64,000 nt of DNA from Chondrilla cf. caribensis (GCA_964020155.1 OZ026559.1:93501-157500); one strand, 5' to 3'; numbered from the stretch's first letter, positions 29,666 through 41,049 are shown. Made by a program: numbers and translations. The notes: generated by a model from the sequence alone, not told the origin.

Positions 29666-30295
29666 AAACCACGTGAATGTGTTGCTATGCCACCCTCCAT
29701 TGTTACTTGTTGAGTGTATTTGATGTTACTGTTTTGTCTGTTTCTAAAATATTTACAAAATACAGACGTGAATGTGTTGGGATTCAGCCTCCATTACACA
29801 TACGTATCTTATTACTGTCCACGTGATGTTCAACAGTTGCCCTGGCAACTGTGTACATACCATAGTTGAGTTCCAGTACTACCCATAGCAACAGTTCAAG
29901 TGATTCAGACTGACATCACCACAGCTGATATGATCAAAGTGTTAGTTAATCCCAAACATGCCAAATGGTAAGGTGCAAGTGGTTGTCACTAGCTATGGCT
30001 GTAGGTGGACCCACTGACCTGATACTTCAAAGAGGTTGTAAACCTATAAGTGTAGAATTAGTACAACGTTTATGTGTGGGATTCTGTATAATATAGTAAG
30101 GTTAGTAGCTATATATAGACTCTGTGGGCTCTCATACCTATAATAGTGAGCAACTTCAGCGGACACCTCAGCAGCACTGCTGACATCACTATTACCTCAA
30201 TAATTCCTGACAAGGGAATGTTAATGATAGTACAGTATATTACATAAAATGTGCATTTCATAGATGGTTTAATCTTCATATGATATATACACGCA

Positions 30296-30345
<50 letters not shown>

Positions 30346-30414
30346 CACAAGAAAATTCAAATACACCAATACTACGTTGACTACAAGCTGTCACAAGTAC
30401 TAGACACGCAATGA
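29666..30414. other. Tail-to-tail gap CFAP95 / glycosyltransferase-like gene
   Basis: Unique AT-rich sequence with a (CA)n tract at 30299-30342. No coding exon seen. Confidence 0.6.
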
Positions 30415-32049
30415 CTACACAAATAAACGTGAAAACCAGTGTCTGAAAACACGGAAATCAAAAAGTATGTGTCCTAGATAAAACTCTGTACAACTGGGCC
30501 GTTCTAACAGTTCCTCGCTGACGAAGAACTGGGGATAAATTAGGCCCCGCCCTCCATGCCGATACAAAGTAGTGACATCTTGTAGCTTGCTGAAGAACTT
30601 CCAGGTCGTATATTGGGTCAAGAACAGTTTTCTTGCTTGTAATACTTTAGCCTCTCTTTCACGGACACTTGTAACATAATGACGGATCACCTTGACAATT
30701 TCCTGGTCACTCATGTCATCTGTTAGTTCTATCATTCCAGTTCTGAGCTCTGCATGGTGTCCGAGGGGGATCTCCCCCGCAATCAGTGCTCCAGACATCG
30801 CAACCTCCCCATACTTCATCAACATTAAACGGTCTACAGAGGACGTCACCAAGGCAACCTTCGCTGACTCCAAGTTTTTAGTGTAAATCCTGTACTGAAC
30901 CTCCGGATGGATGTCTGTGTGAGGGGGTGGGTGGGGGAGCACCTTTGCTCCTTGGATCACGCCCTCCTGTATTAAATTATACAGCCGCCGTCCAAAGGGG
31001 TAGTCAGGTCCGTAGCCGCCGGCCAGCACAACATCTATCACTCGAGAAGGGCTGTCAACAGAGTAGTTGTTGTAGCGAGGAGGGTGGACGACATGGGGTA
31101 TATGGACCAGTAGTTTGTCCGAATGGTGGCCATACTGGATCAGGTCTCTGGCATAAGCGAACATGGCTATGTGGGCGGCTGTCCTGGTCAGATGATCCTC
31201 ACACAAACCATAGCGACACTCGTGTAATCGCAAAACAACTAGTAAATCCTTAGACAGCTCTTGTATATTAGCGTAGATTGAATCAGTGAAGTGGTAATCA
31301 GAGGGAATCTGTATAAACAGGACATCAAAGTTCATGTTTGGAAACGCATTAGCGATGTTTTCTTTCACTGATCGTTCTGAATTATACCCTTCAAATCCAG
31401 GTCCAAACATGTGGGCGCTGAAGTCAGGGAGTGCTCGTGCTGCCTCGTAATACAGCAGTTCGTACTGCGAGGTTGCCCTCAGCACTAACTCGTGAGAGGT
31501 GAAGAAGAGAATGTTGACTTTCTTAGCATCTCTGTCTTTTGCCGATGACGGTTCAGCCGAGCTGAAGGCTCCACAGTTGCAATCACACATGAACTGACGC
31601 TTGTTGTCTTCGAAGGCAGGATCGTAGTCGCAAAGCAGCTTCGCCTTGTAACACGGGAGGTTAAGCTTGAGGTCATGACAAAAAGGACAGGAATTGGTCA
31701 CTTGGACGGATTTCGGGAATATGACTTTGTACTGTTCGTCTAATGTTTGACGTAGATACACAGGGGTGTACCTCACACAGTTCTTGAACGGAGAGCCAAA
31801 CATTGTCCAAAGAAAAAGGGCGCCTAAAACTAAACAACCGAGCAAAACTATACGTGAACGACATCTACTTCTTTTGAAATGAGTTCCAACCGTCACTAAA
31901 CGCTGTCCCAGAGGATTTCTCTGCACCAGGGTGAGAAGGAAAGTTAGAATTCCAGTAGCATATGACTTTCTCTTGAATAAAAATTCTTTATCTCTAGCAG
32001 CTCCATGGCGTAAAAAGGATGCTATAAATCGAATAAATGATCCCGACAT
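30415..32049 (-). CDS. Intronless type II membrane protein, GT-B glycosyltransferase-like
   Basis: A single uninterrupted frame of 544 residues. A basic N-terminal region precedes one membrane segment at about residues 67-84 (IVLLGCLVLGALFLWTMF), fitting a Golgi type II protein. A Cys-rich segment follows (SCPFCHDLKLNLPCYK...CDCNCG). The rest looks like a two-domain glycosyltransferase: VNILFFTSHELVLRA, FDVLFIQIPSDYHF, LLVVLRLHECRYGLCEDHLT, HIPHVVHPPRYNNY, IDVVLAGGYGPDYPFGRRLY and, near the C-terminus, MLMKYGEVAMSGALIAGEIP, which resembles the C-terminal Glyco_trans_1_2 signature (E..A.G). I do not recognise a named animal orthologue. Acceptor, donor and linkage are unknown. Lack of introns in an intron-rich neighbourhood suggests a retrogene or old horizontal transfer. 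The first ATG, at 32049, is used. Confidence 0.75.
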   Translation of the reverse strand: MSGSFIRFIASFLRHGAARDKEFLFKRKSYATGILTFLLTLVQRNPLGQRLVTVGTHFKRSRCRSRIVLLGCLVLGALFLWTMFGSPFKNCVRYTPVYLRQTLDEQYKVIFPKSVQVTNSCPFCHDLKLNLPCYKAKLLCDYDPAFEDNKRQFMCDCNCGAFSSAEPSSAKDRDAKKVNILFFTSHELVLRATSQYELLYYEAARALPDFSAHMFGPGFEGYNSERSVKENIANAFPNMNFDVLFIQIPSDYHFTDSIYANIQELSKDLLVVLRLHECRYGLCEDHLTRTAAHIAMFAYARDLIQYGHHSDKLLVHIPHVVHPPRYNNYSVDSPSRVIDVVLAGGYGPDYPFGRRLYNLIQEGVIQGAKVLPHPPPHTDIHPEVQYRIYTKNLESAKVALVTSSVDRLMLMKYGEVAMSGALIAGEIPLGHHAELRTGMIELTDDMSDQEIVKVIRHYVTSVREREAKVLQARKLFLTQYTTWKFFSKLQDVTTLYRHGGRGLIYPQFFVSEELLERPSCTEFYLGHILFDFRVFRHWFSRLFV

Positions 32050-32404
32050 GGTCCTAATCAACCGAGAGGGGCCCCGAGTCTGTCCAGAGCCGTCCCTTCT
32101 TTATACAACCAGTTCTTCGGAACGTAGGGCCGATCCACCTTTAAACGAGGTTTTATCCATAAATGGGTGTACCGTAAAACTTCGTTTACATACCCGAATA
32201 ACTTTGGGCACGATTCAGGAAATGATGTAATGGCACGTGAAGTTTATTTCTGGTCTAATGCACGTGGATCACCATATATGGCAGACACTTCCGATCATAT
32301 GATCCGTCCCGTGAACCCTTTATATCGCGAGGAAGTTCTACTTCGTCCTTCACTTATTATCATCGCTAATTCTCGTTGAACTCTTTGAAGAACTAAACTG
32401 CAAA
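32050..32404. promoter_or_regulatory. Shared divergent promoter, glycosyltransferase-like gene / syntenin
   Basis: 355 bp between start codons. Possible TATA-like elements are CTTTATATC at 32319 and CTTTAAACG. Role inferred from layout. Confidence 0.5.
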
Positions 32405-33642
32405 ATGTCTCTTTATCCCTCCTTGGAAGATATGACCGTGGACAAGATGGCAAAGGTTGGTAAATGCCACTAGAATGGTAGTCCGTAGTTTTGCTAACAC
32501 GAGCGTTTCTCTCCCCAGGCCCAGGTGAAAGCGACACAGCAACCACAGGGCGCCATCACTCAAGGCCAAACGCAAACGGTAAATTACCCTGCTTATAGTG
32601 TTACGTGTCCACCTTTAAATCCCTCGGTCTATATCTCTTCACAACAGTCCCCAGTTCAGGGCGGTACCACGACCGTTGTCAGCTCTTCCACCTCGCTGTA
32701 CCCTTCCTTGAATGACGAATACATGGGTCTTCAGTTGACCCAGTACAGACCCCCCGGGGCCGTTGTCCCTGCTGGTAGCACTAGCAGTGCTGACAGGATG
32801 GTTGCCCCCGTCTCGGGAAGTGGGAACGTCGGACTAAAGAGAGCAGAGATCAAACCAGGTGTGTGGTGTGTGTGTGTGGGGGTGTGTGTGGGTGGGTGTG
32901 GTAGTTGCAGTTGCATGTCATGTATTTGTGGTATAAAACATAGTGTTTAAGAATTCCAGCTTGTCTCCAGGTATCCGTGAAGTTGTTGTCTGCAAGGACA
33001 AGAATGGGCGCGTTGGGATGTGTCTTCTGGCAGAGAGTAAAGGAGTCTTTGTGGGGCTAGTCAAGAAGGACACACCGGCTGCTATGGCAGGACTGAGATT
33101 TGGAGACCAGATATTAAGTGTGAGTGATAGTGATCGGCTGAACCGTGTGCTGCTGCTGAATGTCAGCCAGTAATCACACCATAATCACATCCCTGTCTCA
33201 TGGTGTGGTGATGGATGTCAACACTACACACACAACTCACAGTAGGCTCTATCTGTTTGAATATGAGGAAATACCATAATGTAAGTAGTTTGTCTGAATA
33301 TGACAATAAGAAAGGATTCTTCAACTTTGTGGTGGCATCCAGCTGACCTCTTATGTAATGGTGTTGAGTGCTTGTTGTGCAACCTAACTTCCTGTCCACA
33401 TGATCTGTGTAGGATGTGACCCGTTTGGGAAACAGTGGTGATAGCGTGTGTGGAATGTGCTTGTAATAATGACTGAATCATTTAGCTCCTGTAACCCAGT
33501 ACACTGTCAGTGGGGTGATGTTTGCAAACCTGGTGTCCTTCACTGATTGTAAACTTATGCGTAGTCTAGTTGGATCTACACTGCACCATGTGTATCAGGC
33601 CATTGGGTTATATGGGAGAATGAAAGGGAATGTAAGGTATAT

Positions 33643-33691
<49 letters not shown>

Positions 33692-34563
33692 AAGCGAAAA
33701 GGGCCCTTAAGCTGTACTTTGTCAAATGCGTGTTTTTGGTATTGTTCGATAGGCTATTCCACACTGCAGACGATGGCGCTATCATTCAGATCATAAGAGC
33801 AACTATTTATGTGCTATAGGTCTTTGTTTGAGTCGCTCCGCGCAATGTTATAACGGATAACAGGCTCACTTCCGTTTTTGGTACTGGATCTGTATACTGA
33901 GGATGTCATACCATACTGACCAATAGAAATTCATGACATCATTCAAGGCGAATCATTCAAGATCGAACCGCATAACTCCATATAATTTAAAATGATGACT
34001 TTGAATGTTTGACGAAAAGGTTTTGTTATCAAAAAGTACGCATCGTATCAACATGACGCTTTCGGAGCTTATTCTTTATCACTATATAAGCAATTTGGTC
34101 GGATAAAACAGAAACTGCAAATTTCTAATAATTTGGCTGTTTCAATAAATTTTGAACATTTTGATAACAATGGCTAAGGGCCCTTTTCGCTTGCACGCTC
34201 ACACACACACACACACACACACTATATATGTGTGTGTGTGTGTTACACTTGTTGCATATATTGTGTGTGTGTACATGGATTATTCATTATGAAGTATGTG
34301 TGTGTTTTGTTACAGATCAACGGTGAGCTCATGGCTGGGTACAGCAAGGACAAGGCCAGCAAGGTGGTCCAGAAGGCACCTGGAGAACGAATCAGCATAG
34401 CTGTGAGGGACCGTCCATTTGAGAGGACCATCACCATGCAGAAGGACAGCAACAATCATGTTGGGTTCCTCTTCAGGGACACTGAGATCTTCCAGATTGT
34501 CAAGGACTCTTCGGCTGCCAGGTCTGTGGGCACAGTGTATAGACACACATGCACAGACACACA

Positions 34564-34623
<60 letters not shown>

Positions 34624-35138
34624 AGAGAGTTGGAAGGAGAGAAGAAAGATGACAATACAGCCTTCCCTTCTCCAGGAATGGTATCCTGATTGACCACTGC
34701 ATGACGGAGGTCAATGGTCAGAATGTGATTGGGCTGAAGACCAAGGAAATAGCATCCATCTTTGCCGAGAGTCCCCGGACAGTCACCATCACCATCATGC
34801 CAAAGTTCATATACAGCCACATGGTTGGAAGGTCAGTGTAACGCAGTGATGGGTTTGGGTGCTCATTGTGACCATTGTACAAAGAGTACAAGTAGCCACT
34901 ATTAGTTTGATCTAAACAAAGATACGTAACTTCAAAACACTTGCTAATCCTATAATTTAGGGCACCTTTTAGCACTATTGAAGCACCTCTTTGCACTCCG
35001 ACTAGGACACTTTTGAGACTCCTTAGTCCATCAATTGTCTGTAAGTGCTAACGATTTACTTACCCCTCCTCCTCCCCCTCCCCCAGGTTGAGCTCTGGAC
35101 TGAAGAAGATGATGGATCACTCAATCCCTGACGTCTAG
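32405..35138 (+). CDS. SDCBP: Syntenin (tandem-PDZ adaptor of syndecans)
   Basis: Membrane-associated adaptor that links syndecan tails to ALIX/ESCRT in exosome formation. Exons: 32405-32455, 32519-32858, 32971-33119, 34316-34521, 34676-34831, 35087-35138, giving 317 residues (human 298). The N-terminus MSLYPSLEDMTVDKM and a second SLYPSLNDEYMGL keep LYPxL-type ALIX-binding motifs. PDZ1 runs from GIREVVVCKDKNGRVGMCLL through GLRFGDQILSINGELMAGYS; PDZ2 includes RPFERTITMQKDSNNHVGFL, FQIVKDSSAARNGILIDHCM, EVNGQNVIGLKTKEIA and TVTITIMPKFIYSHMVGR. The tail ends MDHSIPDV. The intron 2 donor at 32859 is GTGTGTGG. Intron 3 carries a ~500-bp MITE with TG/CA tracts on both sides. Confidence 0.96.
33690..34193. 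mobile_element. ~500-bp MITE-like element in syntenin intron 3
   Basis: Terminal inverted repeats TGCAAGCGAAAAGGGCCCTT and its reverse complement lie at the two ends (about 21 bp, perfect). The interior is AT-rich and non-coding. The element sits between a (TG)n tract on the left and a (CA)n tract on the right, as if it inserted into a microsatellite. Confidence 0.85.
34556..34620 (+). repeat. (CA)n microsatellite, syntenin intron 4
   Basis: About 30 CA units following a GTCTGTGGGC donor. Confidence 0.95.
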
Positions 35139-36037
35139 ATGTCGTCACAGAAACACCTCATTGTATTATCCTCGCCCTGCTGTACTAGTGATCTAACAAA
35201 CATAGTTTGTACGTACTCACCTGCACACATGAACTGCTTTTCATTGTCTTGTCTCCATAATATTGAATATCGTTATTACATCTTAGACACTCTGCCTTAA
35301 TGCAGCAGCAGAAAATCTCTCTTTAATTGTCTAATTTCAAATTGTGAATAATAATTAGTCCACTTACTCTGCATCTTTTTAAGTTGCTCACCAGAGCCAT
35401 GGCAGGATACGAAAAATATAACATGCTCCTGTTGTGGCAATCATTTGATAATCGCATTAATTGTGTTATTTGATATGGGCAATTATTACAGTAAAATTTT
35501 GCATATATGTATAATAATTATCGTCTAATATCAATCATAAATCTAGTGTATGAAGAACTTGTTCGTTGATGCTTCCATATTATTTCCAACTAGATGATGA
35601 TGACCTTGTTGTCCAACATTCAATAATGGTGATAATCACAATATCTAGAATAGATAATTATTCAGTGATGGATTGAGGATATTGCATAACACACTGATAT
35701 GTACTAGCACATTGTCAATACTGTAGGTTCAGGAAGGCGTGGTTCTCTCTGTCAATGTTCCGGCCATGTATAAGTGCCGGACATTCTCAAAATTGTAGGA
35801 TTGGAGTGCCAGCACGGCAGAGCCTCGTGCAAGGTTGCTGGCACCGTCTGCGAAGGACCTCTCCGTCGTTCAGTCCTGTCACGAGAGCTGGCTGTTGCGT
35901 GTAACCTTAGTCTTCAGGTAAAGCTGACGATTGTGCAATGCCCGGCGGTAGGAAATGATTTCGTCAGATCTTCACAAACAAGCCATTAAAATCTAGTGTA
36001 TGGTGTGATCGAAGCCGTTGTCAGCTCGAACTACGGG
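35139..36037. other. Syntenin 3' flank and 5' region of the next gene
   Basis: AT-rich 3' flank to about 35720. Then a GC-richer stretch (about 35774-35920) ending in a GTAAAG donor that may be a 5' untranslated exon of the 36038 gene. Confidence 0.45.
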
Positions 36038-36736
36038 ATGGATTTGAGCTTCGTCGTACAATTTGCCTTCGTCGGAGGCATTTACCTCGTGTTAGCAGTG
36101 TTGTGGGCGTCTTTCGGGCCAAGTACGCGGCCTCTGTCCTCAGTAAGAGTTTTGGTGAAGAGTTCTTCCGACTCCTTCCAGATCCCTGTACCCAGACAGT
36201 CGGGCTCACCGACGTCAAAGAAGAAGAATCGAACAGAAGACCAGTCGGTACGATGAGGAACTAGAGCTTTGAGGGTATAAATAGTTTATCACTGAATATA
36301 ACCGCTCATGGGATATGGTGGTATGGGACGATGGTAGTCATTGTACTATACGAAATCTAGTTTCAATTTTTCAGTAATTTAACATGAGCTTATACTTGAC
36401 TGTCCTAGTGTGTATGCATTTTTATCCCTACTGCTGTGGGACAGAGCCCCACATTCACTACTGCTGCCATTGTTTCTTCTCCACCAGTCCTCCGAGCAAT
36501 CTTCCTCCACAAACAGACCCAAAGGTACAGAGATGGGAGATGTGCATCGCGAACCAACCACCACTATGGCCACACCAAAAGAGAAGGAAGTGAGACAGAC
36601 TCTGCTGCTGAGTGCAATGGAAGATGTGTCCAAAAGTGAAGCCAAAATGCGAAAAACTGTTCAATCTGCTCAGAGTGGAGCCACACCGACCAGCCATCAA
36701 GCACAGGACGACGAGTGGATCATTATTGAGGATTAG
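36038..36736 (+). CDS. Small single-pass membrane protein with C-terminal LIR-like motif
   Basis: Two exons, 36038-36247 and 36488-36736, joined TCG|TCC in frame, giving 152 residues. The start MDLSFVVQFAFVGGIYLVLA leads straight into one hydrophobic segment (residues 4-25). The following 60 residues are basic and Ser/Lys/Pro-rich (SPTSKKKNRTEDQSSSEQSS). The C-terminal half is likely helical (KEKEVRQTLLLSAMEDVSKS) and the protein ends DDE-WIII-ED. Acidic residues followed by W-x-x-I match the canonical LC3-interacting motif and resemble the one in TP53INP1. I do not recognise the family. A membrane-anchored autophagy adaptor is a hypothesis only. The first exon has no other in-frame ATG upstream without a stop. 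Confidence 0.65.
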
Positions 36737-36923
36737 CCAGGAGTGCCATGGGGCAGCAGAGTTGTAGCCTTTGTAGCGTGTGCAGTGTATTTAGTATGTA
36801 TCCATAGAGCCTTGCGTTTTGTAAACATTATTCTCTTATTCAGTTTTTAATCCTTGAATCAACTTCATTAAATTAATCATTAATTTTGAGCAATGAGTCT
36901 GGTGATTGCGCAATTTCGTAAAA

Positions 36924-37153
36924 ATGGCCTCCAAATTGAGTCAAGTGCGTGTGCGAGTGTACTGATATAATCGTTTTGCATTTAGTCAGTTCGAGATGTA
37001 TATTCGTGTTCTTCTACTCTGCTGTTCACAGAGCATAGCGACCCACACCCGACTGTGGTACCATATCGACGGGAGAGACCAGATCGTTGGGAGGGTGGCT
37101 GTAGTCATCTCTAAATTACTCCAAGGGAAGAACAAGCCAATATACCACCCAGC

Positions 37154-37207
<54 letters not shown>

Positions 37208-37956
37208 ATAATTGAACATACATGTACATACCAATAGCCTGTGTGTTTGGGGTTCGCAGGATGCAGTGTACCCATGGATATGAGCTATGTGTCTGTCCAA
37301 TTTCTCCTCTCCTCTCTGTGTAGTTGACATGGGAGACCATGTTGTGGTCACTAACACAAGGAAACTTGTATTCTCTGGGAATAAGTGGAGTCAAAAGCTG
37401 TACAGACACCATACGGGGTAATCCTGTCAATAGTGCATGTATTGTGTGTACTGTATGTACTGTGTGTACTGTGTGCACTGTACGCACTGTAGGTACTGTG
37501 TGCACTGTATGTACTGTACGTACTGTATATACTGTGTGTACTGTGTGTACTGTGTGTACTGTATGTACTGTACGTACTGTGTTTTCTACTGGATATAGCT
37601 ATCCTGGTGGATTGAAGGAGGTAGTTGCTCATCGGTTACACTCAAAGTCTCCTAATAAGGTATTATACAAAGCAGTTCAGGGGATGCTCCCCAAGAACAA
37701 CCTCAGGAAGAACAGGATGAGGAGACTGCACCTTTATCCCGATGAAGTGAGAGCATGGGGACGTGGTATTTCTTGTAGTTGGGCAACTACTCTTTGTTCC
37801 TCTGTCACACCTTTTCCCTAATTACAGGCTTTTCCCTACAACACTAACATCACCCACAAACTGTCCAACGTGGCTCCCGTTGGAAGGAAGCTAGAGGACT
37901 ACTCTCCTGAAGAGGTTGCCAACTTTCCAGAACTTTTCAAAACTCCTCATTTGTAA
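36924..37956 (+). CDS. MRPL13: Mitochondrial large ribosomal subunit protein uL13m
   Basis: Structural protein of the mitochondrial large ribosomal subunit. Exons: 36924-36944, 37032-37155, 37324-37417, 37599-37746, 37828-37956, giving 171 residues (human 178). The first exon encodes MASKLSQ. Landmarks: [96 protein letters not shown] and [15 protein letters not shown], all as in uL13 family members. The intron 2 donor at 37156 is the start of a pure (GT)n tract. Intron 3 contains a minisatellite. The gene is tail to tail with UGDH (186 bp). Confidence 0.94.
37156..37205 (+). repeat. (GT)n forming the MRPL13 intron 2 donor
   Basis: Exon 2 ends CCAGCAG and the intron starts with about 24 uninterrupted GT units. 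Confidence 0.96.
37437..37582 (+). repeat. 9-bp minisatellite, MRPL13 intron 3
   Basis: About sixteen units of GTACTGTGT and variants (GCACTGTAC, GTACTGTAT), ending 16 bp before the exon 4 acceptor. A very similar unit in reverse sense is found in MIB1 at 54225-54412. Confidence 0.93.
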
Positions 37957-38141
37957 GGGATCACCTGGTCACACTCAGCCACAATGTATAGTAAACCGTA
38001 TTGCACTTTTGAAATCATTTGATGTTAATTTGACTTGATTCGCATGTATAATATTATGTAATTGAAAATCAAATTGATATGATACAATGTGCACAAGAGT
38101 CCACTACATGCAAGTACACAGAGCTGCCCATTGCTCGGACC

Positions 38142-40953
38142 TCAAGGTATCTCGGCATACTGAGGCCAGCCTGTTACCGAGTTGGAGGTAGGCTCTACTC
38201 TCTTGCCGACAATGTCCACCTCAAACCCGATCTTCATCAGCAACTGATGGTCCAGGATAAGGCGACCGTCAAACACAAACGCTGGCTTCATCATGCTGTC
38301 ATAGATACGCTTGTAGTCAAGGGACTTGAATTCGTCCCACTCCGTCAGGACAACGAGGGCGTGGCTTCTCTCTGCTGCTCTGTAGGGGTCATCCACCACT
38401 CCCACAAGCCTGTCCACACGCGATGGATCCTCTGAGATTGCTGGGTGCTTGAGATCACAGTCAATTTGCTTGGGATCAACCTTAGGGTCGTATATGACCA
38501 ATCTGGCCTGCTCGTCCATTAAGTGCTTGCAGATGTAGATACTGGAGCTCTCCCTGGTGTCGCCAGTGTTCTTTTTGAAGGCAAATCCAAATATGGTGAT
38601 TTGCTTGTCAGTGACTGTGTTGAACAGGCGATGGACAATCCTGTAGGCAAATCGTCTCCTCTGATAGTTGTTCATATCCACCACCTGGTGCCAGTAGTCT
38701 GCCACCTCCGGGAGGTTCAAGGCCTCACAGAGGTACACTAGGTTCAGGACGTCCTTCTGGAAACAGCTCCCTCCGAACCCCACACTTGCCTGAAGAAACT
38801 TGCTCCCGATACGACTGTCAAGACCGATAGCATGGGAGACCTCCTGCACGTTAGCCCCCGTCTTCTCGCACACAGCACTAATAGCATTGATGCTGGAAAT
38901 CCGCTGTGCTAAGAAGGCGTTGGCAGCCAACTTGGACAGCTCTGAAGACCACGTGTTGGTGGTTATGATTCTCTCTCGCGGGATCCAGTGGGCGTAGACT
39001 GACACCAGAGCATCAATGGCCTTGTGACCACCTGGGGTCTCGTCTCCACCAATGAGAACACGGTCGGGTTTGAGGAGATCGTTGATGGCAGTACCCTCAG
39101 CCAGAAACTCAGGATTAGAGAGGACCTGGAGGAAGTGACAAGATTAGCAGTTGACACACACATAAAAGAGACGGAACAGGAATGAATTCATTTGTATCAT
39201 TTCCACACTACAACAAACTGATCTTAGGATCTTAGTAAGCTGGGACCTCTCAATTGTGAAACCGAGTTGACTTTCAAGTCCTAACTTCAGTTTCTGCCAA
39301 ACCTCCCTAATCCCAACCACCCTCCAAGCACAACTGGTTTGTTTGTCCCCGAGAGTGTTGGGGGTTAGAGAGGCCTTATTGTGCCTGTAATGCACAGATC
39401 TCCCAACTTACCACAGGCTGGGAATTGCAGACATCTGGGAGCTAACAATGTGAAATGAGCTGGATCATGGGAAGTGGAATGGGAATGGAATTGATAATCA
39501 AATTCATATCAAGAGGATACACGCCAGTGCACATGCTGTTTCTCATTCCATTCCAGATTTCATTCCAAATCCTGTTCCATTCCCATTCCAACTGTACACT
39601 TGACACCATCTACTGTTACACTGGTGGACAGTGACACCTTTCTCCCTATAAACTGACAGCTAGCCCACAAGACCACTCCATTACCTGAAAGGGAACATCT
39701 GGTGCATTGCACTGCAGAATCCTGGAGATGCTCTCAGCAGCTCTCACTGGGACAGTGCTCTTCTCCACAACTATCTTCGGTTCCCGTGTGGACTCCGCTA
39801 TCTTCCTTGCTGCGGACTCGATGTACTTGAGGTCTGGAGCTCTACCCTTCCCTGCAGAAGAGGAGATGGGGACATACACTCCAACTTGCTTTGAATGTAC
39901 AGTGGAACCTGTACACAATGGCAGGTGTATTGGCAGGCCACCCCTCTATAACAGCCAGGTTACCACTGAAGTCCCTGAATGACCTGTAGTGTACAATTCA
40001 ACCTGGGGGTACACAGCCCACCTCTCTAATTGGTTAGGTTAGGTAAGCTTATTCATTCTGGGGAAGCCTTTCATCCATGGCTACTACACTCGGCACCCAG
40101 TACAAATGTAGATGTTTAACAGTCTATTTAACAGCAGCTTATTCAGGTCCCAAGGGTGACCACCATAGAGGGATGCCAAGATCAGTGAAGGACACACTAT
40201 CACTTCAAGGAGAGGTGTAGACTGCAATAACAGTACACCAACACCACAGAGAAAAGGGGGCCATTATCTGTGATAATTACATTCATTGTTGTCCTGGTCT
40301 CATTGTCCCAAACAACAATAACATTGGTTTACCAATAACAAAGGGCAGGGAGTACCCAGACAATGACACACCACAACACACCACCCCACTCTGGTGGAGA
40401 TACCCCTGTTGATGCATAGTGTGTCTGTGCAGTGGACTATAGGGGGGTGATAACCGTTATGTGGTGTTTGCAACTCCATTCGACATTGCATTCGATGTGT
40501 GACCAATATTGAACGAAAAATGATCTGAAAGTAGCAATAAATTCAATGTACAATTTATACACAAAGATGAGAATATGTGCTTGATTACAAGCAGCTGGTA
40601 CACGCACACGCACACACACCAGTCGACCCTCCCGCTAAAGAGCACCGAATGGACTCACCGACTCCGAAGTTTTTGGTAGGCGTATTGACAGATATGAATA
40701 TCAGGTCAGCTTCTCGGATATTCTGTTCGATGTCGGTACTAAAGAAAAGGTTCCTTCCTCTACACTCCCTCACAATATCCGCTAATCCAGGTTCGTATAT
40801 GGGGAGATGGTCAGAATTCCAAGCGTCTATTCTCTCCTTTGAAATATCGACCACGTGTACAGAAATTTCGGGGCATTTCCAAGCAATCACGCTACAAGTG
40901 GGTCCCCCGACGTACCCGGCCCCGATGCAACAGACCGTACGGAGGGTCGACAT
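38142..40953 (-). CDS. UGDH: UDP-glucose 6-dehydrogenase
   Basis: NAD-dependent cytosolic enzyme oxidising UDP-glucose to UDP-glucuronate, the precursor of glycosaminoglycans. Exons in transcription order: 40953-40659, 39851-39685, 39125-38142, giving 481 residues (human 494). The Rossmann start is [20 protein letters not shown]. Further landmarks: [81 protein letters not shown], the catalytic cysteine in [40 protein letters not shown] and [14 protein letters not shown]. It is shorter than the vertebrate enzyme at the flexible C-terminus. Its start codon is 96 bp from that of the KH-domain gene. Confidence 0.96.
40029..40102. mobile_element. Short dispersed repeat, copy A
   Basis: About 70 bp from GGTTAGGTTAGG to TACTACACTCGGCACCCAG. 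Its reverse complement is present at 53368-53443. Lies in UGDH intron 2. Confidence 0.65.
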
Positions 40954-41049
40954 CGCCTGCGCTGTCTGCAAATTCAGTTGTCCGCGGCCTGGACACAGTA
41001 CGTGTGGTACTGAGCATGCGCAGTTGGATTTTATAGCCCTTGTGATAAA
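40954..41049. promoter_or_regulatory. 96-bp bidirectional promoter, UGDH / KHDRBS
   Basis: Both start codons flank 96 bp that must hold both transcription starts. It contains GAGCATGCGCAGT, a good match to the NRF1 palindrome (GCATGCGC), and a GGATTTTATAGCC TATA-like stretch nearer the KH gene. The sites are seen; their use is inferred. Confidence 0.6.

Noticed and set aside
38079..38435. Plus-strand open frame opposite the UGDH 3' exon
   Set aside because: It is the antisense shadow of the conserved UGDH coding exon.
40500..40953. UGDH as a prokaryotic-type transferred gene
   Set aside because: The gene has introns and its sequence follows the animal enzyme throughout.
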